Shown piece after piece: positions 1 to 11,955 of a DNA stretch of 64,000 bases. Source of the stretch: Thiohalorhabdus denitrificans (lineage in GTDB: Bacteria > Pseudomonadota > Gammaproteobacteria > Thiohalorhabdales > Thiohalorhabdaceae); NCBI RefSeq assembly GCF_001399755.1, contig NZ_LJCP01000009.1:1-64000 (forward strand). The letters run 5' to 3'. A model generated the notes under the pieces. It was not told where the DNA came from and did no database searches. It was given only the letters and a program-made list of their open reading frames with translations. The translations under genes and the position numbers were made by a program. Within the stretch, counting starts at the first letter, position 1; the number at the start of each line of letters is the position of its first letter.

Positions 1-84
1 TCCCATTCCGAACTCGGCAGTGAAAACGCGGCGCGCCGATGATAGTGCGGGGCCTCCCCGTGCGAAAGTAGGTCACCGCCAGGC
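1..84 (+). rRNA. rrf: 5S ribosomal RNA, 3' part
   Basis: The window opens inside a 5S rRNA. The segment carries the conserved run GAACTCGGCAGTGAAA, the GCGCCGATGATAGT stretch and the closing GTAGGTCACCGCCAGGC, the normal 3' end of bacterial 5S rRNA. The 5' part lies before the window. A strong terminator follows within ten bases, so this is the end of an rRNA operon. Confidence 0.95.
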
Positions 85-93
85 ATTTACGAT

Positions 94-127
94 AAGCCCC
101 CGGGTACGCCCCGGGGGCTTTTTTTAT
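94..127 (+). terminator. Intrinsic terminator of the rRNA operon
   Basis: An 11-bp perfect stem (AAGCCCCCGGG / CCCGGGGGCTT) with a short loop is followed by a run of T. It lies about ten bases after the mature 5S end, the usual place for an rRNA operon terminator. Confidence 0.9.
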
Positions 128-173
128 TGGATACGCCAAAACGATTGGTACCCTTGGGCAAGGAGGTAGGCAT

Positions 174-764
174 ATGGCCATGGGAAAACGGCTGCTGCTC
201 TTGAGCGGGGTTGTCCTCTCCGGCATCGCCTGCGCCGGGGAGGATCTCGGGGGTTCCCCGGGGTTCTCCGCCCAATCGCTGAATTACCAGGAAGGCAACA
301 AGGCTGGGGCCCAGGAGCTTCAGGTGTACCTCTCCCCCCAAGGGAAGCGGATCGAAGGGATCCCTCCCCGCGGTGTGACCATGATCGCCCCCGCCGAAGA
401 ATCCAAGCGGTGGCTGGTTGTGGAGAGGGAACGGGTATTCGCGGTGGACGCAAGCCGGGAGCAGGGGGCGCGCCTCGGCGGGCTCCTCGCCCATGAGCCC
501 TGCCAGGGTTTCCCGGACTCCGAGCGCATCGGCTCCGGCCAGGTGGACGGGCGGGAAACCCAGAAATGGAAATGCACGCACCCCCGATTCGGCGAGGTGA
601 CCCAGTGGTTCGACGCGGAGCTGAACACGGTCATTAAGGACCGCTCCGCCAGCGGCAAGATCGAGGAGCTCCGCGATATCCGGGTTGGCCCGCAGAAGGA
701 AGACCTGTTCCGGTTCGAGCCTGGAGACGACTATCAGCGGGTGACCCCTCTGCAGCTGTTCTGA
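174..764 (+). CDS. Exported protein of unknown function
   Basis: A 196-residue protein with an N-terminal signal peptide: basic start (GKR), hydrophobic LLLLSGVVLSGIA core, and an Ala-Cys-Ala site before GED that suits signal peptidase I. The lipobox reading (GIAC) is poor because the -3 position is Gly. The mature part is beta-rich, with a repeated hydrophobic/charged alternation and a C-terminal LFRFEPGDDY segment like that of small periplasmic carrier or DUF4412-type proteins, but I cannot assign a family. AGGAGGTAGG just upstream decides the ATG at 174; an in-frame ATG at 180 is possible. It sits 14 bases before the next exported protein and is probably co-transcribed with it. Confidence 0.7.
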   Translation: MAMGKRLLLLSGVVLSGIACAGEDLGGSPGFSAQSLNYQEGNKAGAQELQVYLSPQGKRIEGIPPRGVTMIAPAEESKRWLVVERERVFAVDASREQGARLGGLLAHEPCQGFPDSERIGSGQVDGRETQKWKCTHPRFGEVTQWFDAELNTVIKDRSASGKIEELRDIRVGPQKEDLFRFEPGDDYQRVTPLQLF

Positions 765-778
765 ATCGGGGGTGGGCT

Positions 779-1711
779 ATGCCCAGGCTCTTTTCCGCTC
801 CGTCCGGCCTTCCGCCGGTCCTCTTCGTCGCCGGTGCTCTCGCCCTCGTTGGTGGTGCCTCCGCCAAGGAAGAGGCGCCCTTCGCTGACGTGCACCTGCA
901 CTACAACTGGGACCACGAGGAGGTGACCTCGCCCCGGGAGGCGGCGGAAAGGCTGGCGGCGAACAATGTGGCCCTGGGGGTGGTTTCGGGGGTGCCCGCG
1001 CCCAGGGCGTTGAAGCTCCAGGAGGCGGCCGACTTCCCGGTGATTGCCCTGTTCAGCCCCTATATCCACCATCGGGGCCGGATGGACTGGTTCCGGGATG
1101 ACGAGGTGGTTCGGCGCACCCGGGAGGCGCTGGCCTCAGGACGTTTCCATGGCATCGGGGAAGTCCATTTTGTGGCCAGCGTGGGTCCCCCCTGGGACAG
1201 CCCTGTCTTCCAGGGGCTGCTGGACCTGGCCCGCGAGTTCGACGTGCCGGTCCTGATCCACGCCGAATCCTCCGACTCCGAGTATTTCCGTCCCGTCTGC
1301 GAGGCCAACCCCGAGGTCCGTTTTCAATGGGCCCATGCGGGGTCGCGCCTCGGACCTGAGGAGGTGGAGGAGCTCATGGGAAGCTGTCCCAACGTGTGGA
1401 CGGAGCTCTCCGCGCGAGACCCCTGGCGGTACGGGCGCTTCGCCGGGAAGGAGGGGGGGCTGGACGAGGCGTGGGTGCGTTTGTTCAAACGCTTCCCCGA
1501 TCGATTCATGACCGGCTCGGACCCGGTCTGGCCGCCGGGATCGAGCATGCGGTGGGATCAGGCCGATTCCGGCTGGGAGCGCGTCGGCCAGTTCCTCGAC
1601 TACCATCGGTCCTGGCTGGCCGAGCTGCCCCCGGATCTGGCGCGCAAGATCCGGCTGACCAATGCCAAGCGGTTCTATGCCCATGCCCTGGAGGGGGATA
1701 GGAACCAATAG
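779..1711 (+). CDS. Exported amidohydrolase-family (TIM-barrel) protein
   Basis: 310 residues. The N-terminus (FVAGALALVGGASA) is a signal peptide, so the enzyme acts outside the cytoplasm. The mature chain has the amidohydrolase-2 pattern: an early metal-binding motif ADVHLHYNW (HxH), a mid-chain GIGEVHF, VLIHAES, a FQWAHAG strand, and a late MTGSDP motif that would supply the last metal-ligand Asp. This family hydrolyses or decarboxylates small carboxylic substrates; the substrate here cannot be read. A G-rich stretch (GGGGGTGGG) precedes the ATG. It follows another exported protein closely and ends before the rimP promoter region. Confidence 0.75.
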   Translation: MPRLFSAPSGLPPVLFVAGALALVGGASAKEEAPFADVHLHYNWDHEEVTSPREAAERLAANNVALGVVSGVPAPRALKLQEAADFPVIALFSPYIHHRGRMDWFRDDEVVRRTREALASGRFHGIGEVHFVASVGPPWDSPVFQGLLDLAREFDVPVLIHAESSDSEYFRPVCEANPEVRFQWAHAGSRLGPEEVEELMGSCPNVWTELSARDPWRYGRFAGKEGGLDEAWVRLFKRFPDRFMTGSDPVWPPGSSMRWDQADSGWERVGQFLDYHRSWLAELPPDLARKIRLTNAKRFYAHALEGDRNQ

Positions 1712-1739
1712 GGCCGGGGGTGGTCTCAATGGGCAAGGG

Positions 1740-1768
1740 TTGGGAATCCCTGGATCTAATGATAGAAT
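1740..1768 (+). promoter_or_regulatory. Candidate sigma-70 promoter for rimP-nusA-infB
   Basis: TTGGGA (-35, 1740-1745) and TAGAAT (-10, 1763-1768) are separated by exactly 17 bases, just after the amidohydrolase stop and about 80 bases before rimP. The match is 4/6 and 5/6 to consensus. Predicted from sequence only. Confidence 0.5.
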
Positions 1769-1798
1769 TCGGGATTCCATGGAGTTCGGCCAATCCCG

Positions 1799-1832
1799 AA
1801 AAGTGGGTCGCGCACCCGCTTTTTTTTATTTT
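1799..1832 (+). terminator. Terminator-like attenuator in the rimP leader
   Basis: AAAAGTGGGT pairs with ACCCGCTTTT (10 bp, one G-T pair) around a CGCGC loop and runs straight into a T-rich tract at 1820-1832. It lies downstream of the candidate promoter and ends only 18 bases before the rimP ATG, so it would act inside the leader rather than end the previous gene. Rho-independent attenuators are known in the rimP leaders of other gammaproteobacteria (Rfam rimP leader). Confidence 0.65.
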
Positions 1833-1850
1833 AGAAGACCGAGGCGGGAA

Positions 1851-2309
1851 ATGTCGGCAACCGGGCGGGATGGGCTCATCGACATGCTGGAGCCTACGGT
1901 CCACGCCATGGGCTACGAGCTGGTTGAGCTCGAGCTGGTCGGTGGCGGGGGAAACCGGGTGCTGCGGCTGTTCATCGATGCGCCCTCGGGCGTAACCCTG
2001 GATGATTGCGCCGCGGTGAGCGAGGCGGTGGAGGAGGTCCTCGATGCGGAGGACCCTATATCGGGGGAGTACAGCCTGGAGATCTCGTCGCCCGGTGTGG
2101 ACCGGCCTCTCCGGAAGGCGGACGACTATCGAAGGTTCGCCGGCGAACAGGTCAAGGTCAAGACCTTCGGGCCGATCGATGGGCAGCGGAGCTTTACCGG
2201 CACCCTGGTCGGCCTGGAGGAAGAGCAGGTGATCGTGGAGACCCCGGAGGGGCGGGCCGCCATTCCCCGGGAGCAGGTCGCCAAGGCACACCTAGTGGCG
2301 GATCTGTAG
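1851..2309 (+). CDS. rimP: Ribosome maturation factor RimP
   Basis: 152 residues, the normal length. RimP is a cytoplasmic factor that binds and helps mature the 30S subunit. Typical features are visible: the N-terminal LEPTVHAMGYELVELEL segment, LRLFIDAPSGVTLDDCAAVS, EYSLEISSPGVDRPL (the family signature around residues 78-92), and a C-terminal SH3-like beta domain (VKVKTFG... GTLVGLEEEQVIVET). The ATG at 1851 is chosen because GAGGCGGGA lies before it and family members start here; a longer frame upstream would run through the attenuator. First gene of the conserved nusA-infB operon. Confidence 0.95.
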   Translation: MSATGRDGLIDMLEPTVHAMGYELVELELVGGGGNRVLRLFIDAPSGVTLDDCAAVSEAVEEVLDAEDPISGEYSLEISSPGVDRPLRKADDYRRFAGEQVKVKTFGPIDGQRSFTGTLVGLEEEQVIVETPEGRAAIPREQVAKAHLVADL

Positions 2310-2353
2310 GCCAGTAACACCAGATTCGGCAGGATTGAGAGGATGCTCCGCCT

Positions 2354-3865
2354 ATGAGTAGCGAAATCCTGATGGTGGTTGATTCGGTTGCCAGGCAGAA
2401 GGGTGTCGACAAGGACATCATCTTCCAGGCCATGGAGGCGGCCCTCACCACTGTGTCCAAAAAGAAATACGGCCAGGACAAGGCCATCCGGGTGGAGATC
2501 GACAAGGATACCGGGGATTTCCGGAGCATCCGGTACTGGACTGTTGTTCCTGACGATGCAGAGCTCGAGGAGCCCGAGCAGGAGATGCACCTGTCCGAGG
2601 CCCGCGAGCGCGACCCCGAGGTGGAGGTCGGCGGCACCGTCGAGGAGGACCTGCCGCCCATCGAATTCGGGCGCATTGCGGCCCAGACCGCCAAGCAGGT
2701 GATCCTGCAGAAGGTCCGCGAGGCCGAGCGGGACATGGTGGTGGAGGAGTACGAGGACCGGGTCGGGGAGCTGATCACGGGCGTCATCAAGCGCATGGAG
2801 CGCGGCAACGCCATCATCGACCTCAACCGGACCGAGGCCATCCTGCCCCGCAACGAGCAGATCCCCCGGGAAAATCTGCGCGCCGGGGACCGGGTGCGGG
2901 CCTACCTCTACGATGTGCGGCGCACCCAGTCGGGGCCGCAGGTGTTCCTGTCGCGCACGCACCCGCAGCTGATCGTTCGCCTGTTCGAGCTGGAGGTGCC
3001 GGAGATCGCCGAGGGGATCATCCAGATCCGCGGCGCCGCCCGGGATCCCGGATCGCGGGCCAAGATCGCCGTCTCCACCTCCGACGACCGCATCGATCCG
3101 GTGGGGGCCTGCGTGGGCCTGCGCGGGTCCCGGGTGCAGAAGGTGGTGGACGAGCTCGCCGGCGAGCGGGTGGACATCATCCAGCACACCGGCGACCCGG
3201 CCACCTTCGTCTGCAACGCCTTGTCACCGGCCGAGATCAGCCGGGTGGTGGTGGACGAGGAGCTGCACACCATCGACGTCGTGGTGAACGAGGACCAGCT
3301 TTCCCTGGCCATTGGCCGCGGCGGCCAGAACGTGCGCCTGGCCAGCCAGCTCACCGGCTGGGAAATCGACATCCTCACGGAAGAGGAAGAGCGCGAGAAG
3401 CGGAACAAGGAATTCGAGGTCTACCAGAAGCTCTTCATGGAGCAGCTGGAGGCCGACGAGGAAGTCGCCGGGATCCTCGCCGAGGAGGGCTTCAGCAGCC
3501 TCGAGGAGATCGCCTACGTGCCCCTGTCGGAGCTCGCCTCCGTCGAGGAGTTCGACGAGGAGGTCGCCCAGGAGCTGCGCACGCGGGCGCGCGATGCCCT
3601 GCTCAACAAGGCCATCGCCGAGGAGGAGCGCCTCGAATCCGAGATGGACCCCTCCCTCATGGAGGTGGAGGGCATGGACGAGGCCACCGCCCGGCGCTTG
3701 GTGAGCGGCGGGGTGAAATCCCAGGAAGACTTGGCCGATTCGGCGGTGGACGAGCTGCTCGACATCGACGGGATTACCGAGCAGCAGGCCCATGACCTTA
3801 TCATGGCCGCGCGCCGGCCCTGGTTCGAAGGAGGCGAGCAGGCCTCCGGCCAAGCGGAGAGCTGA
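2354..3865 (+). CDS. nusA: Transcription termination/antitermination factor NusA
   Basis: 503 residues. NusA binds RNA polymerase and nascent RNA and controls pausing, termination and antitermination. Domain order is complete: N-terminal polymerase-binding domain (starting [18 protein letters not shown]), S1 domain ([20 protein letters not shown], about residues 135-200), two KH domains (the second with [15 protein letters not shown]), and two C-terminal helix-hairpin acidic repeats ([13 protein letters not shown] and [13 protein letters not shown]). The double acidic repeat is typical of the gammaproteobacterial form. It follows rimP by 44 bases and precedes the ylxR-type gene by 9. Confidence 0.97.
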   Translation: MSSEILMVVDSVARQKGVDKDIIFQAMEAALTTVSKKKYGQDKAIRVEIDKDTGDFRSIRYWTVVPDDAELEEPEQEMHLSEARERDPEVEVGGTVEEDLPPIEFGRIAAQTAKQVILQKVREAERDMVVEEYEDRVGELITGVIKRMERGNAIIDLNRTEAILPRNEQIPRENLRAGDRVRAYLYDVRRTQSGPQVFLSRTHPQLIVRLFELEVPEIAEGIIQIRGAARDPGSRAKIAVSTSDDRIDPVGACVGLRGSRVQKVVDELAGERVDIIQHTGDPATFVCNALSPAEISRVVVDEELHTIDVVVNEDQLSLAIGRGGQNVRLASQLTGWEIDILTEEEEREKRNKEFEVYQKLFMEQLEADEEVAGILAEEGFSSLEEIAYVPLSELASVEEFDEEVAQELRTRARDALLNKAIAEEERLESEMDPSLMEVEGMDEATARRLVSGGVKSQEDLADSAVDELLDIDGITEQQAHDLIMAARRPWFEGGEQASGQAES

Positions 3866-3874
3866 ACGAACCGC

Positions 3875-4445
3875 ATGGCGAGACCGGAGCGCCAATGCTG
3901 TGCCTGTCGGCAGACTCATCCGAAGGATGAGCTGCTGCGCTTTGTCAGCGGGCCCGATGGGGCTCCGACTCTGGATCTTCGGGAAAAGCTGCCCGGCCGC
4001 GGGGCCTATCTGTGCCCCCGCATGGAATGCCTGCGGAAGGGGCTCCGGCCCAAGGGGATTGGCCGGGCCCTCGGCTGCGGGGCGCCGTCACTCTCCGCCG
4101 AAGAGCTGCGCACCCAGGCCCTGGAGGGCCTGGGCCGCCTCCTGAACGAACAGCTGGGCCATGCCCACCGGATGGGGGCCGTGGTCTGGGGGGGCGAGCG
4201 CGTAACGGAAGCCCTGGATGCAGGGCAAGTGGACTGGATACTGGTGGCCGCGGACGCGGCCCAACGATTACTGACCGACATGAGCAGCCGGGCCGACGGG
4301 AGACGGGTATACCGGGGTCCCGACAAGGCGGAGCTGGGACGCGTCCTGGGGCCGGCGGAGGTGGGGGTGGTTGCCGTCACCCACCCCCCCATGGCGGAAA
4401 AGATTCAGGCTCTGGCGGTGCGCTGGAATCGGCTGAGAGAGGAGA

Positions 4446-4465
<20 letters not shown>
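3875..4465 (+). CDS. YlxR/RnpM-type RNA-binding protein fused to an L7Ae-like domain
   Basis: 196 residues with two parts. Residues 1-75 are a DUF448/YlxR domain ([19 protein letters not shown], then GRGAYLCP), the nucleic-acid-binding fold shown elsewhere to modulate RNase P. Residues from about 85 form a ribosomal-protein-L7Ae-like domain ([29 protein letters not shown]... [15 protein letters not shown]). In Firmicutes these are two separate genes between nusA and infB; the fused form is known from some Proteobacteria. The stop lies 20 bases inside infB, so translation is probably coupled. Confidence 0.85.
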
Positions 4466-6983
<2,518 letters not shown>

Positions 6984-7078
6984 GCCCCCGATCCGACGGG
7001 GCTCCGGGCCGCGATCGACACCACACGGTATTGGTCCGCCCCTCCGGCAGGCGGGGAGGGCGGCCGAAGGATGGAGCG

Positions 7079-7453
7079 TTGAGCCAAGAAACCTCCCGAA
7101 CCCGGCGTGTTGGCGAGCTCATCCAGCAGGAGCTCGGCTCCCTGGTGCAGAACGAGCTGCGGGACGAGCGGCTGGCCTGGGTAAGCATCCTCAAGGTGGA
7201 TGTGGCCCCGGACCTGAAGTCCGCCCGGGTCCACTACTCCTGCATGCCCGGCACGGAGGCCGATGCCCACCGCGAAGAGGTGCAGGAGAGCCTGGAGCGG
7301 GCCGGCGGTTACCTGCAGCATCAGCTGGGGCGGCGCCTCACCCTGCGGGCCATCCCGCACCTGTACTTTGCGTACGACGACTCCCTGGAGCAGGGCGACC
7401 GCATGAACCGCCTGCTCCGTTCGCTCCACGACGGGGAATCCGATGGCGAATGA
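7079..7453 (+). CDS. rbfA: Ribosome-binding factor A
   Basis: 124 residues when started at TTG 7079. RbfA is a KH-fold factor needed for 16S rRNA processing and 30S maturation. Recognisable parts are RRVGELIQQELGSLVQNELRD, ILKVDVAPDLKSARVHYS and the C-terminal RLTLRAIPHLYFAYDDSLEQGDRMNRLL. The TTG is chosen because AAGGATGGAG lies just before it and homologues begin at this residue; a longer frame to 6944 would overlap infB and lacks conserved sequence. The stop overlaps the next gene by 11 bases. Confidence 0.93.
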   Translation: MSQETSRTRRVGELIQQELGSLVQNELRDERLAWVSILKVDVAPDLKSARVHYSCMPGTEADAHREEVQESLERAGGYLQHQLGRRLTLRAIPHLYFAYDDSLEQGDRMNRLLRSLHDGESDGE

Positions 7454-8426
7454 GGTGAGCCTGGCCGAGGCGGCGGCCCGCATCGCCCAGGCCGACAGCG
7501 TGCTGCTTTCCACCCATGTCAGCCCCGACGGCGACGGCATCGGTTCCGGTCTGGGCCTGGCGCGGGGGCTCGCCGGCATGGGCAAGCAGGCGCTGCTGGG
7601 CATGGCCGACCCCGTGCCCGCCTACCTGTCCTTCCTCCCGGCCGGCGACTTCGTGCGCACCGGCCCCGGGGACGACAGCCACTGGGACGTGCTGCTGACC
7701 CTCGACTGCGGTGACTGGGAGCGCCTGGGCGACGCCCCCGGCAACCGCGGGCGCTTCGGTACGGTGATTAACCTCGATCACCACCAGTCCAACGAGCGCT
7801 ACGGGGATCTGAACGTGGTGGTCCCCCAGGCCTCGGCCACGGGGCTGCTGGCCTTCCAGATGCTGGAAGAGGTGGGGGCCCCCATCGGCGCCGACGCCGC
7901 GTTGTGCCTGTACACCGCCATCGCCACCGACACCGGCTTCTTCCGCTACAGCAACACCGATGTTGCCACCTTCGAGGTGGCCACGGAGCTGGTGCGGGCG
8001 GGGGCCGTGCCGTACACGGTGCATCACGCCCTGCACGAGAACAATCCGGCCTCCCGTCTGCGCATGATGGGCGAGGCCCTGCGCCTCACGGAATTCCACG
8101 GCGACGGCCGCATCGGCATCATCCCCCTGGATCCCGGAGCGTACGAGCGGGCCGACGCCAGCCCGGACGACGCCGAGGGCCTGGTGGAGCTGCCGCGCTC
8201 GGTGGCTGGCGTGGAGGTCGCGGTGCTGCTGCGCCCCACCCTCGAGGAGGACGGCTACAAGGCGAGCCTACGCTCCAAGAAGCAGGTGGACGTGTCGCGC
8301 GTGGCCGAGCAATTCGGCGGGGGCGGGCACGCCCGGGCGGCGGGATGCCGGCTGGATCTGCCTCTGGAGCAGGCGCGGGACCGCCTGGTGGCGGCCATCC
8401 AGGAAGAGCTCAACCGGGCCGAGTAG
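7443..8426 (+). CDS. nrnA: DHH/DHHA1 phosphoesterase, NrnA-like oligoribonuclease/pAp phosphatase
   Basis: 327 residues. Members of this family hydrolyse short oligoribonucleotides and/or 3'-phosphoadenosine 5'-phosphate with Mn2+. The DHH motifs are intact: STHVSPDGDGIGS (motif I), LTLDCGD (motif II), LDHHQSNERYG (DHH motif III), TAIATDTGFFRYSNT (motif IV), and the DHHA1 glycine-rich FGGGGHARAAG near the C-terminus. It starts inside rbfA (11-base overlap), so it belongs to the same operon; an RNA-turnover enzyme fits beside pnp and rpsO. The exact substrate preference (nanoRNA or pAp) cannot be read from sequence. Confidence 0.88.
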   Translation: MANEVSLAEAAARIAQADSVLLSTHVSPDGDGIGSGLGLARGLAGMGKQALLGMADPVPAYLSFLPAGDFVRTGPGDDSHWDVLLTLDCGDWERLGDAPGNRGRFGTVINLDHHQSNERYGDLNVVVPQASATGLLAFQMLEEVGAPIGADAALCLYTAIATDTGFFRYSNTDVATFEVATELVRAGAVPYTVHHALHENNPASRLRMMGEALRLTEFHGDGRIGIIPLDPGAYERADASPDDAEGLVELPRSVAGVEVAVLLRPTLEEDGYKASLRSKKQVDVSRVAEQFGGGGHARAAGCRLDLPLEQARDRLVAAIQEELNRAE

Positions 8427-8474
8427 GCGCCACCCGCCGTATTAGTCAACTCCGATCAGGATGAAAACCGTCTT

Positions 8475-9365
8475 ATGAGCGAAGCCGTCAACGGGATCCT
8501 GTTGCTGGACAAGCCCCGGGGACTGTCCTCCAACGCCGCGCTGCAGAAAGCCAAGAAGCTCCTCAAGGCTCGCAAGGCCGGCCATACCGGCAGCCTGGAC
8601 CCCATGGCCACGGGGCTGTTGCCCCTGTGCTTCGGCGAGGGGACCAAGGTCTCCAAGTTCCTCCTGGAGGCGGACAAGCGGTACTGGACCGTGCTCCAGC
8701 TGGGCCAGGAGACGGCCACCGGCGACGCCGAGGGCGAGGTGGTGGAGACCGCCCCCGTGGACCTCACCGAGGAGCAGGTGCGCGAGGTGCTGGAGCGGTT
8801 CACCGGCGAGATCGAGCAGGTGCCTTCCATCTATTCCGCCATCAAGCAGGGCGGCGAGCCCCTCTACAAGAAGGCGCGCCGCGGCGAGGAGGTGGAGAAG
8901 CCCGAGTCCCGGAACGTGGCCATCCACGAGCTGAATCTGCTGTCTTTCTCCGGGGACCGCCTGGAGCTGAATATCCACTGCTCCAAGGGCACCTACATCC
9001 GCACCCTGGCCACGGACATCGGCCGGGCCCTGGGCTGCTTCGCCTACCTGTCGGAGCTGCGCCGGACCGCTTCCGGGCCCTTCCGCGTGGAGGACGCCGT
9101 CTCCCTGGAGACCCTGGAGGCGGAAGAGGGCGAGGAGCGTAGGGCCCGGGTCCTTTCCGTGGATGCGGCCCTGACCGACTTCCCCGCCGTGGAGTTGGGG
9201 GAGACCGCCGCCTACTACCTGCTCCAGGGCCAGCCGGTGATGGTGCCCAAGGCCCCGGAAGGGCAGTTCCTGCGCCTCTACGACGACTCCGGGCGGTTCC
9301 TAGGGGTCGGCGCCACCCTGGCGGACGGCCGGGTGGCGCCCAAGCGCCTGTTCCACCTGTCCTGA
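8475..9365 (+). CDS. truB: tRNA pseudouridine(55) synthase TruB
   Basis: 296 residues. TruB converts U55 of the T-loop to pseudouridine in tRNA. Motifs: [14 protein letters not shown] at the start, the catalytic aspartate D42 in [56 protein letters not shown], and [20 protein letters not shown] short C-terminal PUA-like domain follows ([16 protein letters not shown]). It lies 48 bases after the DHH gene and ends about 155 bases before rpsO, the usual E. coli order truB-rpsO-pnp. Confidence 0.96.
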   Translation: MSEAVNGILLLDKPRGLSSNAALQKAKKLLKARKAGHTGSLDPMATGLLPLCFGEGTKVSKFLLEADKRYWTVLQLGQETATGDAEGEVVETAPVDLTEEQVREVLERFTGEIEQVPSIYSAIKQGGEPLYKKARRGEEVEKPESRNVAIHELNLLSFSGDRLELNIHCSKGTYIRTLATDIGRALGCFAYLSELRRTASGPFRVEDAVSLETLEAEEGEERRARVLSVDAALTDFPAVELGETAAYYLLQGQPVMVPKAPEGQFLRLYDDSGRFLGVGATLADGRVAPKRLFHLS

Positions 9366-9380
9366 AGCGGGCTTTTGCCT

Positions 9381-9410
9381 TGCTCCGACAGGGCCGGGAA
9401 GGCTAGAATT
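9381..9410 (+). promoter_or_regulatory. Candidate promoter for rpsO-pnp
   Basis: TTGCTC (9381-9386) and TAGAAT (9405-9410) are 18 bases apart in the truB-rpsO gap. The -35 is weak (TTG only); the -10 is the same TAGAAT seen before rimP. A separate rpsO promoter is usual in this gene order. Confidence 0.4.
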
Positions 9411-9420
9411 AGGCCTTCTT

Positions 9421-9443
9421 GCCCCGGTGCCCGTTACCGGGGC
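9421..9443 (+). promoter_or_regulatory. Hairpin in the rpsO 5' leader
   Basis: GCCCCGGT pairs with ACCGGGGC (8 bp, 7-base loop) between the candidate promoter and rpsO. No T tract follows, so it is not a terminator. Ribosomal protein S15 is known to repress its own mRNA by binding leader structures in several bacteria; whether this hairpin is such a site is inference. Confidence 0.45.
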
Positions 9444-9519
9444 CTTGAAGTTTTCTCCGCCGCGCCGGATCCGCGGAGGGTCTGGACGGAATGGATTGCA
9501 ACCGAGGGGTTATAGCGGC

Positions 9520-9789
9520 ATGACCATGACCGCCGAGCAAAAGAACGACGTCATCAGCGAATTCAAGCAGCACGAGAACGACACCGGCTCCCCGGAGGTC
9601 CAGATCGCGCTGCTGACCACCCGGATCACCGAGCTGACCGAGCACCTGAAGGATCACAAGCACGACCACCACAGCCGCCGCGGGCTGCTGAAGATGGTGG
9701 GCAAGCGTCGCAAGCTGCTCGACTACCTGAAGGGCAAGGACGTCAACCGCTATCGCGCCGTGATCCAGCGCCTCGGTATCCGCAAGTAA
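9520..9789 (+). CDS. rpsO: 30S ribosomal protein S15
   Basis: 89 residues, exactly the usual length, starting [16 protein letters not shown]15 binds the central domain of 16S rRNA early in 30S assembly. The signature runs are complete: [34 protein letters not shown] and the C-terminal [11 protein letters not shown]...[18 protein letters not shown] lies ten bases before ATG 9520; the frame can be extended upstream to 9427, but that stretch matches no family member and would read through the leader hairpin. pnp follows after 17 bases. Confidence 0.97.
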   Translation: MTMTAEQKNDVISEFKQHENDTGSPEVQIALLTTRITELTEHLKDHKHDHHSRRGLLKMVGKRRKLLDYLKGKDVNRYRAVIQRLGIRK

Positions 9790-9806
9790 CCCCTCAGGAG
9801 GCCCCT

Positions 9807-11903
9807 TTGCCGCTAGAAGTCCACAAGGTAGAGCTCGAATACGGCGGGCAACCGCTTACGCTGGAGACGGGGAACCGTGCCCGGCAGGCGGACGGGGCCG
9901 TTACCGTCAGTCTCGGCGACACCGTGGTGCTGGTCACTGCGGTGGCCCGGAAGGAGGCCAAGCCGGGCCAGGCCTTCTTCCCCCTGACGGTGAACTACCA
10001 GGAGCGCACCTTTGCCGCCGGGAAGATCCCCGGCGGCTTTTTTAAGCGCGAGGGCCGTCCCTCCGAGAAGGAGGCCCTGACCTGCCGACTGATCGACCGA
10101 CCCATACGGCCCCTGTTCCCGGACTCCTTCCTCAACGAGACCCAGATCGTGGCCACGGTGCTGTCGGCGGACGGGGAGAACGACCCCGACATACCGGCCA
10201 TGGTTGGCGCCTCGGCGGCCCTGTCCATCTCCGGCGTCCCCTTCGAGGGGCCCATTGGCGGGGCTCGTGTGGGGTATGTGGACGGCGAGTACGTCCTCAA
10301 CCCCACCTTCGCCCAGCTGGAGGAGTCCGATCTGGATCTGGTGGTGGCAGGCACCAGCGAGGCCGTCCTCATGGTGGAATCGGAGGCCAACCGGCTCTCC
10401 GAACAGACCATGCTCGACGCCGTGCTGTTCGGCCACGAGAAGATGCAGCCGGTGATCGAGGCCATCAACGATCTGACGGCCAAGGCCGGTAAGCCCCGCT
10501 GGGAGTGGCAGGAGCCCGAGCCGGACGCCGAGCTGGTGGAGCGGGTCCGCGAGGCGGTAGAGGCCGACCTGCGCGCCGCGTACGCCATTCGCGAGAAGCA
10601 GGACCGGCAGGCGGCGGTGGATCAGGCGAAGGACAAGCTCTTCGAGGGCGTGGGCGTGGATCCGGAGGAGGATCCCGACCGCGCTGGTGAGATCAAGGAC
10701 CTGTTCAAGGACCTGGAGAGCCGCATCGTCCGCGAGGATGTGCTGGCCGGCGAGCCGCGCATCGACGGCCGCAGCCTCACCGACATCCGCCCCATCACCG
10801 TGGAGACCGACGTCCTTCCGCGCACCCACGGCTCGGCCGTGTTCACCCGCGGCGAGACGCAGGCCCTGGTGGTGGCCACCCTGGGCTCCGGCCAGGACGC
10901 CCAGGTGATCGACGCCTTGGAGGGGGAGAGCCGGGAGCGCTTCATGCTCCACTACAACTTCCCCCCCTTCTGTACGGGCGAGACCGGTTTCATGGGCTCC
11001 CCCAAGCGGCGTGAGATCGGCCATGGCAAGCTCGCCAAGCGCGCCCTGGAGGCGGTGATTCCCAGCCAGGAGGCGTTCCCCTACACCCTGCGGGTGGTCT
11101 CCGAGATCCTGGAGTCCAACGGCAGCTCCTCCATGGCCACCGTGTGCGGCACCTCCCTGGCCCTGATGGACGCCGGCTGCCCCATCGAGGCCCCGGTGGC
11201 GGGCATCGCCATGGGCCTGGTGAAGGAGGACGACCGCTTTGCCGTGCTCTCCGACATCCTCGGCGACGAGGACCACCTCGGCGACATGGACTTCAAGGTG
11301 GCCGGCACCCAGGACGGCGTCACCGCCCTGCAGATGGACATCAAGATCGCGGGGATCACCCGGGAGATCATGGCCCAGGCCCTGGAACAGGCCCGCGAGG
11401 GGCGTCTGCATATCCTCAACGAGATGGCCCGGGTTATCACCGGTCCGCGCACCGAGCTCTCCGAGCACGCGCCGCGGATGATCACCATGAAGGTGAAGCC
11501 CGAGAAGATCCGGGAGATCATTGGCCCGGGCGGCAAGAACATCCGCACCCTCACTGAGGAGACCGGGACCAACATCGACCTGGACGACGACGGCACGGTC
11601 TATATCTCCTCCACCGACGCGGCCGGGGCCGAGGAGGCCAAGCGCCGGATCGAGAAGACCGTGGAGGAGGTGGAAGAGGGCAAGATCTACGAGGGCCAGG
11701 TGGTCCGCATCACCGATTTCGGCGCCTTCGTGAACCTGCTGCCCGGCACGGATGGCCTGCTGCACATCTCCGAGATCGCCCCGGAGCGGGTGGAGAAGGT
11801 CACCGACTACCTCAACGAGGGCGACACGGTCCGGGTGAAGGTCCTGGAGATCGACAACCGCGGCCGGATCCGCCTGTCCAAGAAGGCCCTGGACGCCGGT
11901 TGA
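9807..11903 (+). CDS. pnp: Polyribonucleotide nucleotidyltransferase (PNPase)
   Basis: 698 residues. PNPase degrades RNA 3' to 5' by phosphorolysis and is part of the degradosome in many gammaproteobacteria. Order: first RNase PH domain (from DTVVLVTAV), alpha-helical linker (about 240-320), second RNase PH domain ([16 protein letters not shown] ... [18 protein letters not shown]), KH domain ([15 protein letters not shown] near residue 575) and S1 domain ([23 protein letters not shown]). It starts at TTG 9807, set by CAGGAGG six bases upstream. The C-terminus stops soon after the S1 domain. Confidence 0.97.
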   Translation: MPLEVHKVELEYGGQPLTLETGNRARQADGAVTVSLGDTVVLVTAVARKEAKPGQAFFPLTVNYQERTFAAGKIPGGFFKREGRPSEKEALTCRLIDRPIRPLFPDSFLNETQIVATVLSADGENDPDIPAMVGASAALSISGVPFEGPIGGARVGYVDGEYVLNPTFAQLEESDLDLVVAGTSEAVLMVESEANRLSEQTMLDAVLFGHEKMQPVIEAINDLTAKAGKPRWEWQEPEPDAELVERVREAVEADLRAAYAIREKQDRQAAVDQAKDKLFEGVGVDPEEDPDRAGEIKDLFKDLESRIVREDVLAGEPRIDGRSLTDIRPITVETDVLPRTHGSAVFTRGETQALVVATLGSGQDAQVIDALEGESRERFMLHYNFPPFCTGETGFMGSPKRREIGHGKLAKRALEAVIPSQEAFPYTLRVVSEILESNGSSSMATVCGTSLALMDAGCPIEAPVAGIAMGLVKEDDRFAVLSDILGDEDHLGDMDFKVAGTQDGVTALQMDIKIAGITREIMAQALEQAREGRLHILNEMARVITGPRTELSEHAPRMITMKVKPEKIREIIGPGGKNIRTLTEETGTNIDLDDDGTVYISSTDAAGAEEAKRRIEKTVEEVEEGKIYEGQVVRITDFGAFVNLLPGTDGLLHISEIAPERVEKVTDYLNEGDTVRVKVLEIDNRGRIRLSKKALDAG

Positions 11904-11955
11904 GCCTTCCGCCTTCCCGGGACCGCCGCGTCCGCAACGCTCCCACGGGTCCCCG

